Shown: positions 19,361 through 28,441, counted from the first letter of the stretch. The stretch: DNA of 49,743 bases from Chloroflexota bacterium (GCA_029778235.1 JAKOQS010000007.1:1-49743), one strand, 5' to 3'. The notes: a model not told the origin generated them from the sequence alone. Program-made: numbers and translations.

Positions 19361-20424
19361 GCCGTGGCATCGTCCTCGCGATCGAGTCCAGCTGCGACGA
19401 GACCGGGATCGCGCTCGTGGCCGACGGACGGCGGGTGCTCTCGTCGGTCGTGGCGAGCCAGGTCGCGCTCCATGCGCCGACCGGCGGGATCGTGCCCGAG
19501 GTCGCGGCCCGCGCGCACCTGCGGTGGATCGTCCCCACGCTCGAGGAGGCCTGGGCGGGCGCGGGGGTCGGATGGGACGACGTGGACGCCGTGGCCGTCA
19601 CCGCGGGCCCGGGCCTCGCGGGCTCGCTGCTCGTCGGGATCAACTTCGCCAAGGCGCTCGCATGGGTCCACGACCGCCCGCTCGTCGGCGTGAACCACCT
19701 CGAGGGACACCTGTACGCGGCGTGGCTCCAGGATCCCGACGCGCCGGACCGGCCCGAGCCGCCCGTGCCGGCCCTGGCCCTCATCGTCTCGGGCGGGCAC
19801 ACGTTCCTGTCGGTGACGCGCGCCGACCTGCGGCACGAGCACCTGGGCGGCACGGTGGACGACGCGGCCGGCGAGGCGTTCGACAAGGTGGGCCGTCTCC
19901 TCGGGCTCCCGTACCCGGGCGGCCCGGCGATCGCGCGCGCCGCGGAGCGTGCCGTGCGTCGCGACGTCCGGTTCCCGCGCGCATGGCTGCCCGGGACCGA
20001 CGACTTCAGCTTCTCGGGCCTCAAGACCGCCGCTCTGCGGACGGTCGCCGAAGCCCGCGCGGCCACCGGGATCGCCGCCGACGACCGCACCGCGCACCTC
20101 CCGGCCGACGTGGTCGCCGAGCTCGCGTGGGGGTTCCAGGATTCGGTCGTGGATGTCCTCGCGACGAAGACCGTCCGCGCCGCCGAGAGGGTGGGCGCCG
20201 CCTCGATCGTGGTCGGCGGCGGCGTGGCCGCGAACGCCGCCCTGCGGGCGCGCCTCGCGGGCGAGGCGGAGGCGCTGGGGATCCCGCTCGTCGTGCCGGC
20301 GCCCGACCTGTGCACCGACAACGGCGCGATGATCGGCGCGGCGGGCGCTCGGCGGTTCGCCGCCGGCGCGCACGCCGGGCTGGACCTGGACGCGCGCCCC
20401 ACGTGGCCGCTGGGCGCCCCATGA
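19357..20424 (+). CDS. tsaD: tRNA N6-adenosine threonylcarbamoyltransferase TsaD
   Basis: The catalytic subunit transferring threonylcarbamoyl from TC-AMP to A37 of tRNA. The metal ligands His114 and His118 lie in VNHLEGHLYA, with the C-terminal aspartate in CTDNGAMIG. AIESSCDETGIAL, IVSGGHTFL and VVGGGVAANAALR are the ATPase-fold motifs. It has 355 residues. The GTG start overlaps the rimI stop (GTGA), and its stop overlaps rsmA. Confidence 0.97.
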   Translation: MSRGIVLAIESSCDETGIALVADGRRVLSSVVASQVALHAPTGGIVPEVAARAHLRWIVPTLEEAWAGAGVGWDDVDAVAVTAGPGLAGSLLVGINFAKALAWVHDRPLVGVNHLEGHLYAAWLQDPDAPDRPEPPVPALALIVSGGHTFLSVTRADLRHEHLGGTVDDAAGEAFDKVGRLLGLPYPGGPAIARAAERAVRRDVRFPRAWLPGTDDFSFSGLKTAALRTVAEARAATGIAADDRTAHLPADVVAELAWGFQDSVVDVLATKTVRAAERVGAASIVVGGGVAANAALRARLAGEAEALGIPLVVPAPDLCTDNGAMIGAAGARRFAAGAHAGLDLDARPTWPLGAP

Positions 20425-21413
20425 GCAGCCAGGTCCACGTCGATCCGGCCGCCGTCCGGCGGGCGCTCCGCGAGTCCGGGACGCATGCGCGGAGGTCGCT
20501 CTCCCAGAACTTCCTGGTGGACGTCGACGCCCTCGAGGCGATCGTCCGCGAGGCGGCACCCGCGCCCGGCCGCCGTGTCCTCGAGGTGGGGCCGGGGCTC
20601 GGCGTCCTGACCGGCGCTCTCGTCGACGCCGGCGCGGCCGTCGTGGCCGTCGAGCTCGACCCGGCGCTCGCACGGCGCCTTCGCGGCGCGCTCGCAGGCG
20701 CGATCGCCCGCGGCGAGCAGGACCCCGCGGCGCCGCGGACCCTGCGGCTCGTCGAGGGGAACGTCCTGGACGTCGACGTGGCCGGCCTGGTCTCGCCGCC
20801 GTACGACGTCGTGGCCAACCTCCCGTACCACATCACAAGCCCGGTCCTGCATCTCCTTCTCGGCGGGTCGCCGCGCCCGGAGCGATGCGTCCTGATGGTC
20901 CAGCGCGAGGTCGCGGAACGGGTCGCCGCGCCGCCGGGTCGCATGAGCTACCTCTCGGTCTTCGTGCAGTACCACGCGGGAGCGCGCGTGGCCCTGATCG
21001 TGCCGCCGGCGTCGTTCGAGCCCGCCCCGTCCGTGGACTCGGCGGTCCTGGTGCTCGACGTCCGGCCCGCGGACGACCCGCGCAGGCTCGATGCGGCTGC
21101 GGAGGACGACCTCTGGCGCCTCGTGCAGGCCGCGTTCCGCGAGCGGCGCAAGATGATCCACAACGTGCTCGCACGCCAGCTGCCGCTGCCCGCGGACCGC
21201 GTGGCCGCGGCGCTGGCGCAGGCCGGCATCGCCGCCGACCGGCGGCCGCAGACGCTCTCGGTGGACGAGTGGCTGGCGTTGCGCGCCGCGCTCGGGCCCC
21301 TTGCCCAGGACCGCCGCGGGAGGCGCGCGGGCGATCCACCGGCCGAACCGGAGCCGGACGAGCGGGGCGGCCCCGACCCGGCCGGCGACGCGGGGGAGTG
21401 GAGCGCCCGATGA
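20421..21413 (+). CDS. rsmA: 16S rRNA (A1518/A1519) dimethyltransferase
   Basis: Dimethylates two adjacent adenosines in the 3' hairpin of 16S rRNA during late 30S assembly (KsgA). SAM motif I is EVGPGLGVLTGALVDAGA, the catalytic NLPYHITSPVLH motif IV is intact, and SLSQNFLVD marks the N terminus. It has 330 residues with a charged tail after residue 295. ATGA overlaps on both sides link it to tsaD and ispE. Confidence 0.96.
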   Translation: MSSQVHVDPAAVRRALRESGTHARRSLSQNFLVDVDALEAIVREAAPAPGRRVLEVGPGLGVLTGALVDAGAAVVAVELDPALARRLRGALAGAIARGEQDPAAPRTLRLVEGNVLDVDVAGLVSPPYDVVANLPYHITSPVLHLLLGGSPRPERCVLMVQREVAERVAAPPGRMSYLSVFVQYHAGARVALIVPPASFEPAPSVDSAVLVLDVRPADDPRRLDAAAEDDLWRLVQAAFRERRKMIHNVLARQLPLPADRVAAALAQAGIAADRRPQTLSVDEWLALRAALGPLAQDRRGRRAGDPPAEPEPDERGGPDPAGDAGEWSAR

Positions 21414-22414
21414 GCGGCACCCCGGCGATCCGGCTCGCGCACGCCAAGCTCAACCTCACGCTCGCGGTCCTCGGCCGGCGGTCGGACGGGTATCACGCGC
21501 TCCACTCGGTGATGGTCCCGGTCGGCCTGTCCGACCGGCTCTCGGTCGCTCCCGCGATCGGCGCCGCGGACACGCTGCACGTGGACGGCGCGGACTGCGG
21601 TCCGGAGGCCGACAACCTGGTCCTGCGCGCGATCGCGGCCGCCCGCGCCGCCGTCCGGGCCGAGGCGGGACCGGCCGCCCCGACGGGCCCGCTCGCCGCG
21701 CGGCTCGAGAAGCGGATCCCGGTCGCGGCCGGGCTCGCCGGCGGCAGCAGCGACGCCGCCGCAGCGCTCGAGGCTGCGCTCGAGGCCTGGGGGACGCCGC
21801 TCTCGCCGGCCGGCAGGCTCGCGGCCGCGGCGTCGGTCGGGTCCGATGTCGCGTTCTTCGGCGCGGGAGGCTGGGCGCTGGTGGAGGGACGCGGCGAGCG
21901 GGTCGAGCGGATCCCGTCGGTGCGCGGCCCCGCGCCCTGGGCCCTGCTCGTGACGCCCGCCGTCGCGGTCTCGACGCCCGCGGTCTTCGCCGCGTGGGCG
22001 GCCGGCGCCCGCGCGGCGGGTCACGGCGCGGCCGCCGCGGCGTCGCGCCACCTCGCCGACGAGCTCCGAGCGGGGATGACGGCCCGGGCGCTCATCGTCC
22101 GTGCGGGGATCCTCGCCCACGCCAACGACCTGATGCCCGCCGCCCAGCATGTCGTCCCCGCGCTCGTCGCGTTCCGGCGCGGCCTCATCCGCACCCTGGG
22201 CACGGCCGTCGGGCAGTCCGGATCGGGACCCACCGCGTGGGTCATCTATCCTTCACGGGAGGACGCGGACGCCGCGGCGGCCGCGGTCCGCGACGCGCTC
22301 GCCGATGGGCGGGTCACCGCCCCGGGCGACGCGCCGCCGGCCGTGCACGTCGCGCCGCTCGTCCTGGACCGGCCGGATGCCCAGGATCCCGGCCACGGAG
22401 GGAGCGACACGTGA
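21410..22414 (+). CDS. ispE: 4-diphosphocytidyl-2-C-methyl-D-erythritol kinase
   Basis: A GHMP kinase of the MEP isoprenoid pathway, phosphorylating CDP-ME. Lys13 is in AHAKLNLTL and the ATP loop is PVAAGLAGGSSDAAAAL (about residues 104-120). GSDVAFFGAGGWALVEGRGE and the late QSGSGPTAW motif are also typical. It has 334 residues. It shows that this organism makes isoprenoid precursors by the MEP route. Overlaps rsmA and ridA by 4 bases. Confidence 0.95.
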   Translation: MSGTPAIRLAHAKLNLTLAVLGRRSDGYHALHSVMVPVGLSDRLSVAPAIGAADTLHVDGADCGPEADNLVLRAIAAARAAVRAEAGPAAPTGPLAARLEKRIPVAAGLAGGSSDAAAALEAALEAWGTPLSPAGRLAAAASVGSDVAFFGAGGWALVEGRGERVERIPSVRGPAPWALLVTPAVAVSTPAVFAAWAAGARAAGHGAAAAASRHLADELRAGMTARALIVRAGILAHANDLMPAAQHVVPALVAFRRGLIRTLGTAVGQSGSGPTAWVIYPSREDADAAAAAVRDALADGRVTAPGDAPPAVHVAPLVLDRPDAQDPGHGGSDT

Positions 22415-22797
22415 CGCAGCGACACGCCATCTCGGCCAGCGGGGCACCCGCCGCGCTCGGCCCGTACAGCCACGCCATCGGATACGGGGACCTCGTGTTC
22501 TGCTCCGGCCAGCTCGGCCTGGACCCCGCGAGCGGAGAGCTCCTCGACGGGGTCGAGGCCCAGGCGGAGCGGGCGCTCACGAACCTGCTCTCGGTCCTCG
22601 ACGCCGCCGGGCTCAGCCCGGCGGACGTGGTCAAGACGACGATCTTCCTCGCCGACATGGCCGACTTCCCGAAGGTGAACGCCGTGTACGGCCGGTTCTT
22701 CCCCGAGCCCTTCCCGGCGCGCTCGACCGTCCAGGTGGCTGCCCTCCCGAAGGGCGGACTCGTGGAGATCGAGGCCATCGCGGCGGGTGGGCGCTAG
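22411..22797 (+). CDS. ridA: RidA family enamine/imine deaminase
   Basis: A 128-residue RidA (YjgF/YER057c/UK114) protein, which hydrolyses reactive enamines formed by PLP enzymes. SASGAPAALGPYSHAI, GQLGLDP and the catalytic arginine region PARSTVQVAALPKGGLVEIEAIA are present. The GTG start has GGAGGGAG upstream and overlaps the ispE stop. Possible substrates are unknown. Confidence 0.95.
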   Translation: MTQRHAISASGAPAALGPYSHAIGYGDLVFCSGQLGLDPASGELLDGVEAQAERALTNLLSVLDAAGLSPADVVKTTIFLADMADFPKVNAVYGRFFPEPFPARSTVQVAALPKGGLVEIEAIAAGGR

Positions 22798-22808
22798 GTG
22801 CCCGCGCG

Positions 22809-24323
22809 ATGAGCGGCGAGCCTGACGGCAGCCCCGCCGGCGGCGGGCCCCCGATCCCGGGCCCGCGTCGCGCACCGGCCGGCCAGGCGGCAGCGCGACG
22901 CACCACCACGGTGGCGGTCGTCCTGGCCGCCGGGCTCGGGACCCGCATGAAGTCCCACCTGCCCAAAGTCCTGCACCCGCTCCTCGGCCGGCCGATGCTC
23001 GCGTACGTGCTGAGCGCTGCGGAGGAGGCCACGGGGACGCGGCCGCTGGTCGTCTACTCGCCGCCGACCGAGAAGGTCCGCGAGACGTTCGCGTCGGTCG
23101 CCGACTTCGTGCTGCAGGACGAGCCGCGCGGCACGGGCGATGCCGTCCGGTGTGCTCTCGCGGCCCTGCCGCCCACGACGACGGACGTGGTCATCCTCAG
23201 CGGCGATGTCCCGCTCGTCCCGCCGCCGCTGATCGCCGAGCTGGCGGAGGCCCGCCGGTCGGACGGCGCGGTCATGACGCTCGTGACGTTCGAGGCGATG
23301 GACCCCGGCCGGCTCGGCCGTGTGGTCCGCGACCCGGACGACGACGACGCCGTGCTCCGCATCGTCGAGGTGAAGGACGCGACGGCGGACGAGCTGATGG
23401 TGGTCGAGGTCAACGCGGGGCTCTACGCGTTCGACGCCGATTGGCTCCGGTCCCGGATCGGCGCCCTCCGCCCGTCGGCGGCCACCGGCGAGCTGTACCT
23501 GACGGAGCTCGCGGCCCTCGCACGCGCCGACCGCCGACGTGTCACGGCCTTCCTGGTCGACGACGACGGCACGCTCGCGGGGATCAACGACCGGCAGGAC
23601 CTCGCGGACGCGGCCTCCCTGATGGGCGAGATCATCAACGTGGCGCACATGCGCGCCGGCGTCACGATGGAGGATCCATCCACCGCGTACGTGGACGCGA
23701 CCGTGGAGCTCGCGACCGACGTCGTCCTGGAGCCCAACGTCATCCTCCGCGGGGCCACCCGGATCGGTGAGGGCACGCGCATCGGCGCCGGGACGCGCAT
23801 CGTGGACAGCGTCGTCGGGCGCGACTGCGTGATCGTGGCGAGCGTCCTCGAGGAGGCCGAGGTCGAGGACGAGGTCCGCATCGGGCCCTTCGCGCACCTG
23901 CGGCCTGGCGCGTCCATCGGGCGTGGAGCCCGGCTGGGCAACTACGCTGAGGTCAAGAACAGCCGCATCGGGCCCGGCGTCCAGCAGCACCATTTCAGCT
24001 ACATCGGCGACGCCGAGGTGGGGGAGAGGACGAACATCGGGGCCGGGACGATCACCGCGAACTACGACGGGCGGCGCAAGCACCGGACCACGATCGGGGC
24101 CCGGGCCTTCATCGGGTCGGACACCATGCTCGTGGCGCCGGTGACCGTCGGAGACGACGCCCGGACCGGCGCGGGGTCGGTCGTGACCCATGACGTGCCC
24201 GCGGGGATGGTCGCCGTCGGCGTGCCGGCGCGGCTCCGCGAGCCGAGGCCGGCCAGCGAGGGCGATGTCGCGCGCGACGTGCCCGCCGCCAGCGACCCGG
24301 GGCCGCCCGGCACGGAGCGCTGA
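22809..24323 (+). CDS. glmU: Bifunctional GlcN-1-P acetyltransferase / GlcNAc-1-P uridyltransferase
   Basis: Makes UDP-GlcNAc from glucosamine-1-phosphate. The N-terminal uridyltransferase has VVLAAGLGTRMKSHLPKVLH (about residues 38-57) and EPRGTGDAV. The C-terminal left-handed beta-helix has GAGTRI repeats and the catalytic ERTNIGAGTITANYDG. It has 504 residues, with about 35 extra Gly/Pro-rich residues at the N terminus and a 25-residue tail. With glmS and glmM this completes the whole pathway within the window. Its stop overlaps the next ATG (TGATG). Confidence 0.96.
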   Translation: MSGEPDGSPAGGGPPIPGPRRAPAGQAAARRTTTVAVVLAAGLGTRMKSHLPKVLHPLLGRPMLAYVLSAAEEATGTRPLVVYSPPTEKVRETFASVADFVLQDEPRGTGDAVRCALAALPPTTTDVVILSGDVPLVPPPLIAELAEARRSDGAVMTLVTFEAMDPGRLGRVVRDPDDDDAVLRIVEVKDATADELMVVEVNAGLYAFDADWLRSRIGALRPSAATGELYLTELAALARADRRRVTAFLVDDDGTLAGINDRQDLADAASLMGEIINVAHMRAGVTMEDPSTAYVDATVELATDVVLEPNVILRGATRIGEGTRIGAGTRIVDSVVGRDCVIVASVLEEAEVEDEVRIGPFAHLRPGASIGRGARLGNYAEVKNSRIGPGVQQHHFSYIGDAEVGERTNIGAGTITANYDGRRKHRTTIGARAFIGSDTMLVAPVTVGDDARTGAGSVVTHDVPAGMVAVGVPARLREPRPASEGDVARDVPAASDPGPPGTER

Positions 24324-25660
24324 TGGGATCTCTGACCGAGCTGGCGATCGTCGTCGGACTCACACTGCTCGCCGGGATCTTCGTGGCGGCGGAGATCGCG
24401 CTCGTGTCCGTCCGGCGGAGCCGGGTCGATCAGCTCGTGGACGAGGATCGCCGGGGGGCTGCGCGGGTCCGGCGGCTCATCGAGGATCCGGGCCGCTTCC
24501 TCGCGGTCATCCAGATCGCCATCACGTTCATCGGCTTCCTCTCCTCGGCCGTCGCCGCCGTCTCGCTGACCACCGGCCTCAGCGAGGCTCTCACCGGCGC
24601 CGGCGTGCCCACCGCGACGGCAGAGGCGATCTCCCTGGTGGTCGTCACCGTCCTCCTCTCGCTCTTCTCGATCGTCGTCGGGGAGCTCGTGCCCAAGGCG
24701 CTCGCGCTCGCCTACCCCGATCGCACGAGCCTCCTGCTCGCGGGGCCGGTGGACATCCTGGGCCGCCTTCTCGCCCCGGTCGTGGCGCTCCTCACCGGGC
24801 TGACCCGGGTCATCGTGCGGCCGTTCGGTGCGCACACGACCCGCGAGGCCCAGATCACCGCGGACGAGCTCAAGCTGATCGTGGAGCGCGGGGGCGAGCA
24901 GGGGATCCTCGAGGCCGAGGAGGAGCAGATGATCAACGCGGTCATCGAGCTCGGCTCGCGGCGCCTGCACGAGGTGATGATCCCCCGCATCGACATCGTG
25001 GGCCTCCCGGTGACCGCGACCTTCGCCGAGGCCGTGGACGCCATCGTGAGCGAGGGTCACAGCCGCATCCCCATCTACGAGGAGTCGATCGACGAGGTCG
25101 TGGGGATCCTCTACGCGAAGGACCTGCTGCGCATCCTGCAGCAGCCGCAGGACCGATGGCCGGAGATGCGGACGATCCTGCGGCCGCCGGTCTTCGTGCC
25201 CGAGTCGATGTCGATCGACGACCTGCTCCACGAGTTCCAGCGCCGCAAGGTGCACCTGGCGATCGTCCTGGACGAGTACGGCGGGACCGCCGGGCTCGCG
25301 ACGATCGAGGACCTGCTCGAGGAGATCGTGGGCGAGATCCAGGACGAGTACGACACCGAGGAGCCGATGGTCGTCCGGCTGTCCGACGATGAGGCACGGA
25401 TCGACGGACGCGCGGACGTCGGCGACCTCGCCGAGACCTTCGGCATCGAGATCGAGCTCGAGGACGAGGACGAGTACGACACGGTCGGCGGCCTGGTCTT
25501 CCACCGCCTGGGCGACGTCCCGCGGCCGGGGGACGAGGTCCGGGTCGACGGCCTGACGATCACCGTCGAGTCGGTGGACGGGCGGCGCGTGGACAAGGTC
25601 CTCGTCGTGCGACGCAGGGCGGAGGACGACGCGCCGGGCGAGGACGACGCCGAGCGCTGA
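24323..25660 (+). CDS. CNNM/CorC-type transporter (DUF21, CBS pair, CorC_HlyC)
   Basis: A 445-residue membrane protein often annotated hemolysin. The N-terminal DUF21 domain has helices at about residues 3-28, 55-85, 98-120 and 140-165, with the GELVPKALALAYP signature. A CBS pair follows (about 205-325: MIPRIDIVGLP, GHSRIPIYEESIDEVVGILYAKDLL, VHLAIVLDEYGGTAGLATIEDLLEE). The C-terminal CorC_HlyC domain ends VESVDGRRVDKVLV. Relatives export magnesium; function here is inferred. It is the last gene of the tsaE operon. Confidence 0.92.
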   Translation: MGSLTELAIVVGLTLLAGIFVAAEIALVSVRRSRVDQLVDEDRRGAARVRRLIEDPGRFLAVIQIAITFIGFLSSAVAAVSLTTGLSEALTGAGVPTATAEAISLVVVTVLLSLFSIVVGELVPKALALAYPDRTSLLLAGPVDILGRLLAPVVALLTGLTRVIVRPFGAHTTREAQITADELKLIVERGGEQGILEAEEEQMINAVIELGSRRLHEVMIPRIDIVGLPVTATFAEAVDAIVSEGHSRIPIYEESIDEVVGILYAKDLLRILQQPQDRWPEMRTILRPPVFVPESMSIDDLLHEFQRRKVHLAIVLDEYGGTAGLATIEDLLEEIVGEIQDEYDTEEPMVVRLSDDEARIDGRADVGDLAETFGIEIELEDEDEYDTVGGLVFHRLGDVPRPGDEVRVDGLTITVESVDGRRVDKVLVVRRRAEDDAPGEDDAER

Positions 25661-25726
25661 GCGGTCGCGGGGGCCGCCGGGGGCAGCCGGGCGGTCGAGA
25701 GCTGGGGGCCGCGCGCGGCCGCGGCG

Positions 25727-25739
25727 GGGGCTCCGCCCC
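25727..25739 (+). terminator. GGGGC-tcc-GCCCC hairpin between convergent genes
   Basis: A perfect 5-bp stem with a three-base loop inside a very GC-rich 117-base gap. It separates the plus-strand transporter gene from the minus-strand prenyl synthase and could terminate both. There is no U-tract on either strand. Confidence 0.45.
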
Positions 25740-25777
25740 GGCGCCGCCCGGTGGCGGCCGGCGCCGAGCGCCGCGCG

Positions 25778-26797
25778 TCAGGCGCTGATGACGCGGACGA
25801 CGATCTCCTCGAGCTTCGCCCGGGCAGCCTCGTCCACGTTCGGGACGGCCGCCATCTCCGCGAGGGCCTCGTCACGGTACCGGCGCGCGGCCTCGCGGGC
25901 GAACGCGCGCGCGCCGGCGCGCTCCAGGATCGCGACCGCCTCGGGGAGGTCCGCGGGCGCGGCCTCCGCGCGCGCGTAGATCTCGGCCAGGCGGGCACGG
26001 TCGGCGGCGTCCGCGTTCTCGAACGCGTAGAGGACCGGCAGGGTCTTCTTGTGCTTCGCGATGTCCGATGGCTCCTTGCCCGTGGACGCGGACTCGCCCC
26101 AGATCCCCAGGAGGTCGTCGTTGAGCTGGAACGCGACGCCCAGGGCCCATCCCAGGCGGCGATAGCGCTCGATCGTCTCCTCGTCGTCGGTCGCGAGGAG
26201 CGCCCCCGCCTCCACCGACGCGCTCACCAGCGCGGCCGTCTTCCGCCCGATCATGTCGAGGTAGAGGTCCACGGGGACGATCTCGTCGGCCTCGCTCGTC
26301 GCGATGTCGATGTACTGACCCTCGCACAGGGTGAGGCACGTCCTGTCGTAGAGGCGCATGAGGCGCAGGACCTTGGCGTCGGAGAAGCCGAGGTCGGTCA
26401 GGCGGTGCAGCGCGATCCGGCTGATGGCGAAGATCGCATCGCCCGTGTTGATGGCCTGCGGGATCCCGTGGAGCGCCCAGATCGTGGGCCGGTGCCGCCG
26501 CTCCAGGTCACCGTCCTCGATGTCGTCGTGGACGAGGCTGAAGTTGTGTCCGAGCTCCACGGCGGCCGCGCCCGGCAGTGCACGGGCATGCTCGCCGGCG
26601 ATCGACATGTACGCGAGCAGGCCCAGCAGCGGGCGCATGCGCTTGCCCGCCGGCGCACCGGTGCCGTCGAGGCCCAGGTGGTAGCGGATCATGTCGTAGA
26701 GGCCGCGCGTGGCGGGGTCGTCCTCGCTGTCGCCCAGGACGCGGAGGATCTCCGCCTCGGTGTCGCGGATGAGCGCGTCGATGTCGGGGGATGTCAC
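25778..26797 (-). CDS. Polyprenyl (probably geranylgeranyl-type) diphosphate synthase
   Basis: A 339-residue trans-prenyltransferase condensing IPP onto allylic diphosphates. GKRMRPLLG (residues 51-59) binds IPP, and the first aspartate-rich motif is SLVHDDIEDGD (DDIED at 91-95). The second reads FQLNDDLLGIWG, the DDxxG variant seen in some GGPP synthases. HKKTLPVLYAF follows. Chain length cannot be read with confidence. The start is GTG at 26797, six bases after a TATCAT hexamer, although the frame is open to 26947. Confidence 0.92.
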   Translation of the reverse strand: MTSPDIDALIRDTEAEILRVLGDSEDDPATRGLYDMIRYHLGLDGTGAPAGKRMRPLLGLLAYMSIAGEHARALPGAAAVELGHNFSLVHDDIEDGDLERRHRPTIWALHGIPQAINTGDAIFAISRIALHRLTDLGFSDAKVLRLMRLYDRTCLTLCEGQYIDIATSEADEIVPVDLYLDMIGRKTAALVSASVEAGALLATDDEETIERYRRLGWALGVAFQLNDDLLGIWGESASTGKEPSDIAKHKKTLPVLYAFENADAADRARLAEIYARAEAAPADLPEAVAILERAGARAFAREAARRYRDEALAEMAAVPNVDEAARAKLEEIVVRVISA

Positions 26798-26809
26798 CGG
26801 CCGATGATA
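26795..26809 (-). promoter_or_regulatory. Leaderless promoter of the prenyl synthase
   Basis: TATCAT (minus strand, 26809-26804) lies exactly six bases before the GTG at 26797. Transcription would begin on the start codon. No Shine-Dalgarno sequence. Confidence 0.6.
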
Positions 26810-26912
26810 CCGTGCGGCCCGCTCGCCCCGACCGGCCGCCGCACCTGCTCCCGGCGCTCCGCGGCGGGTCGTGGCCCCGGCCATTCGCCGCCCCGGGGCG
26901 CGCGCACGGTGG

Positions 26913-26927
26913 TACGGTCGGCCCGTG
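26913..26927 (+). promoter_or_regulatory. Leaderless promoter of recO
   Basis: TACGGT (26913-26918) lies six bases before GTG at 26925. The arrangement mirrors the divergent prenyl-synthase promoter about 100 bases away. No Shine-Dalgarno sequence. Confidence 0.58.
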
Positions 26928-27848
26928 CCCGAGCGCCGCCTGTTCACGACCGACGCGATCGTCCTGTCCCGCTTCGACTACGGAGAGGCCGACCGCGTGC
27001 TCTCGCTCCTGACGCCCGGTCACGGCAAGGTGAAGGTCATCGCGAAGGGGATCCGGCGGCCGACGAGCCGCCTGGGCGGGAGCCTGGAGCCGCTCGCCGA
27101 GCTCCGCGTCGCGCTCGTCCGGGGCCGGACGTTCGACGTCGTCACGCAGGTCGCCGTCCTCCACGCCTGGCTCCGGCTGCGGGACTCGCTCGAGGCCACC
27201 GCGACGGCCTGGTACGCGGCCGAGCTCGCCGACCGGTCCCTGGAGGAGCGCCACCCGGCCGAGCCGCTCTATGCGCTCCTCCGCCGGACCTACGAGCTGC
27301 TCGATGTCGGCCTCGCGCCGTCACGCGCGGCACGGTGGTACGAGATGCGCCTCGCCGACGAGCTGGGCCAGCGGCCCGAAGTGGACCGGTGCGTGGAGTG
27401 CGACCGGCTCGTGGAGCCCGACGAGCGGGTCCGATGGGTCCCAGCGCTCGGTGGCATCGTCTGCGCCCGGCACCCCGGCCCTGGCCACCTCGAGGCCGGG
27501 ATCTCCACCGGAGCCCTGCGGGTCCTCAAGGCGTACCAGCGCATGGACGTGGAGGCGATCGCCGCGCTTCGGCTCCCTGCCGGGGTGGAGCGCGAGGTGG
27601 AGGGAGCCATGCGATCCTTCCTCGCCTACGCCCTCGAGCGCGAGCCCCGCTCACGGCGCTTCCTCGACGAGGTGCGCACGACGACCGCCGCCGCCGCCGG
27701 ATCGCGAGTCGACACGGACCGGCCGGACGACACGGACCGGCCGGATGACACGGACCGGCCGGATGACACGGACGGGCCGGCGCCTGCCGCCGAGTCGGCT
27801 CGTGACGGCGGCCCCCTCCCGCGCCGCCATCAGGAGGAGCACCGATGA
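26925..27848 (+). CDS. recO: DNA repair protein RecO
   Basis: A 307-residue RecF-pathway protein that helps load RecA onto SSB-coated gaps. The N-terminal OB fold starts FTTDAIVLSRFDYGEADRVLSLLTPGHGKV. A zinc-finger-like set Cys156, Cys159, Cys180 and His183 (CVECDR; IVCARH) is kept. The C terminus carries about four copies of a six-residue DTDRPD repeat, absent from typical RecO. The frame is open upstream to 26871; GTG at 26925 is preferred. Its stop overlaps the next gene. Confidence 0.93.
   Translation: MPERRLFTTDAIVLSRFDYGEADRVLSLLTPGHGKVKVIAKGIRRPTSRLGGSLEPLAELRVALVRGRTFDVVTQVAVLHAWLRLRDSLEATATAWYAAELADRSLEERHPAEPLYALLRRTYELLDVGLAPSRAARWYEMRLADELGQRPEVDRCVECDRLVEPDERVRWVPALGGIVCARHPGPGHLEAGISTGALRVLKAYQRMDVEAIAALRLPAGVEREVEGAMRSFLAYALEREPRSRRFLDEVRTTTAAAAGSRVDTDRPDDTDRPDDTDRPDDTDGPAPAAESARDGGPLPRRHQEEHR
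27711..27782 (+). repeat. 18-bp tandem repeat x4 in recO
   Basis: Four consecutive copies of an 18-base unit, GACACGGACCGGCCGGAT, the first and last slightly diverged. It is in frame, so each copy adds D-T-D-R-P-D to the RecO tail. Copies 2 and 3 are identical, which suggests recent slippage. Confidence 0.9.
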
Positions 27849-28261
27849 TCGACACCACCACCGCCTCGGGCGCGCGCGCGATGGAGCGCCTGCGGACCGA
27901 GCTGATCGCGTGGCTCACCACGGTGGCGCCCGACGGCCAGCCGCAGAGCTCCCCTGTCTGGTTCCTGTGGGAGGACGGCGAGATCGTCGTGTGCAGCCTC
28001 GCCACCACGCCGCGGGTCCGAAACGTGCGTGCGAACCCGCGCGTCGCGTTGAACCTCAACAGCGACGTCGTGGGCGGCGACGTCGCCACGCTGGAGGGCG
28101 GGGCCAGGGTCGAGGGGACCGAGCTGGCGGCCGCGACGGAGGCCGCCTACCGGGCGAAGTACGACGCGAAGATCGACGAGTACGGCTGGACCTGGGAGTC
28201 GTTCCGTCGCGACTACCCGCTCGTCATCCGGATCCGGCCGACCCGCGTCCGCATCTACTGA
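27845..28261 (+). CDS. PPOX-class probable F420-dependent oxidoreductase (Rv3369-like)
   Basis: A 138-residue split-barrel flavin/deazaflavin-binding protein. The segments LIAWLTTVAPDGQPQSSPVWFLW, RVRNVRANPRVALNL and the end DYPLVIRIRPTRVRIY match the Rv3369 subgroup of the pyridoxamine 5'-phosphate oxidase superfamily, thought to use F420. This hints at F420 in the organism but does not prove it. It overlaps recO by ATGA. Substrate unknown. Confidence 0.85.
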   Translation: MIDTTTASGARAMERLRTELIAWLTTVAPDGQPQSSPVWFLWEDGEIVVCSLATTPRVRNVRANPRVALNLNSDVVGGDVATLEGGARVEGTELAAATEAAYRAKYDAKIDEYGWTWESFRRDYPLVIRIRPTRVRIY

Positions 28262-28397
28262 CGCGTCGAGCCGCGACCGCGCCGCCCCGGCCCACAGGGC
28301 GCCCGGGTCCACGCCCCGCCCCGGCCCCGCCCCGTCTCGTCGGGCGGCCCAGGCCGCGCGGCTCCGCACGGCCCGCCCCGTCGGACCAGGTGCGCGA

Positions 28398-28413
28398 CTA
28401 TCGGCAGCGATAG
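28398..28413 (+). promoter_or_regulatory. Palindrome CTATCG-gcag-CGATAG, candidate operator
   Basis: A perfect inverted repeat with 6-base arms and a 4-base spacer, 71 bases before the HTH-nuclease-like gene at 28484. The core TCGGCAGCG recurs at 28450-28458, closer to the gene. An HTH protein could bind here to regulate itself, but this is inferred from position only. Confidence 0.45.
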
Positions 28414-28423
28414 GGCGCAAAGA

Positions 28424-28441
28424 CGCGACGCCCGCGTCGCG
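28424..28441 (+). promoter_or_regulatory. Second inverted repeat CGCGACG-cccg-CGTCGCG
   Basis: A perfect 7-base-arm inverted repeat 43 bases before the HTH-nuclease-like gene. It may be an operator or a transcribed hairpin. It is made only of G and C plus one A/T pair per arm, so chance is more likely than for the neighbouring palindrome. Confidence 0.3.

Noticed and set aside
27711-27782. CRISPR-like array
   Set aside because: The 18-base units are contiguous with no spacers and are in frame in recO.
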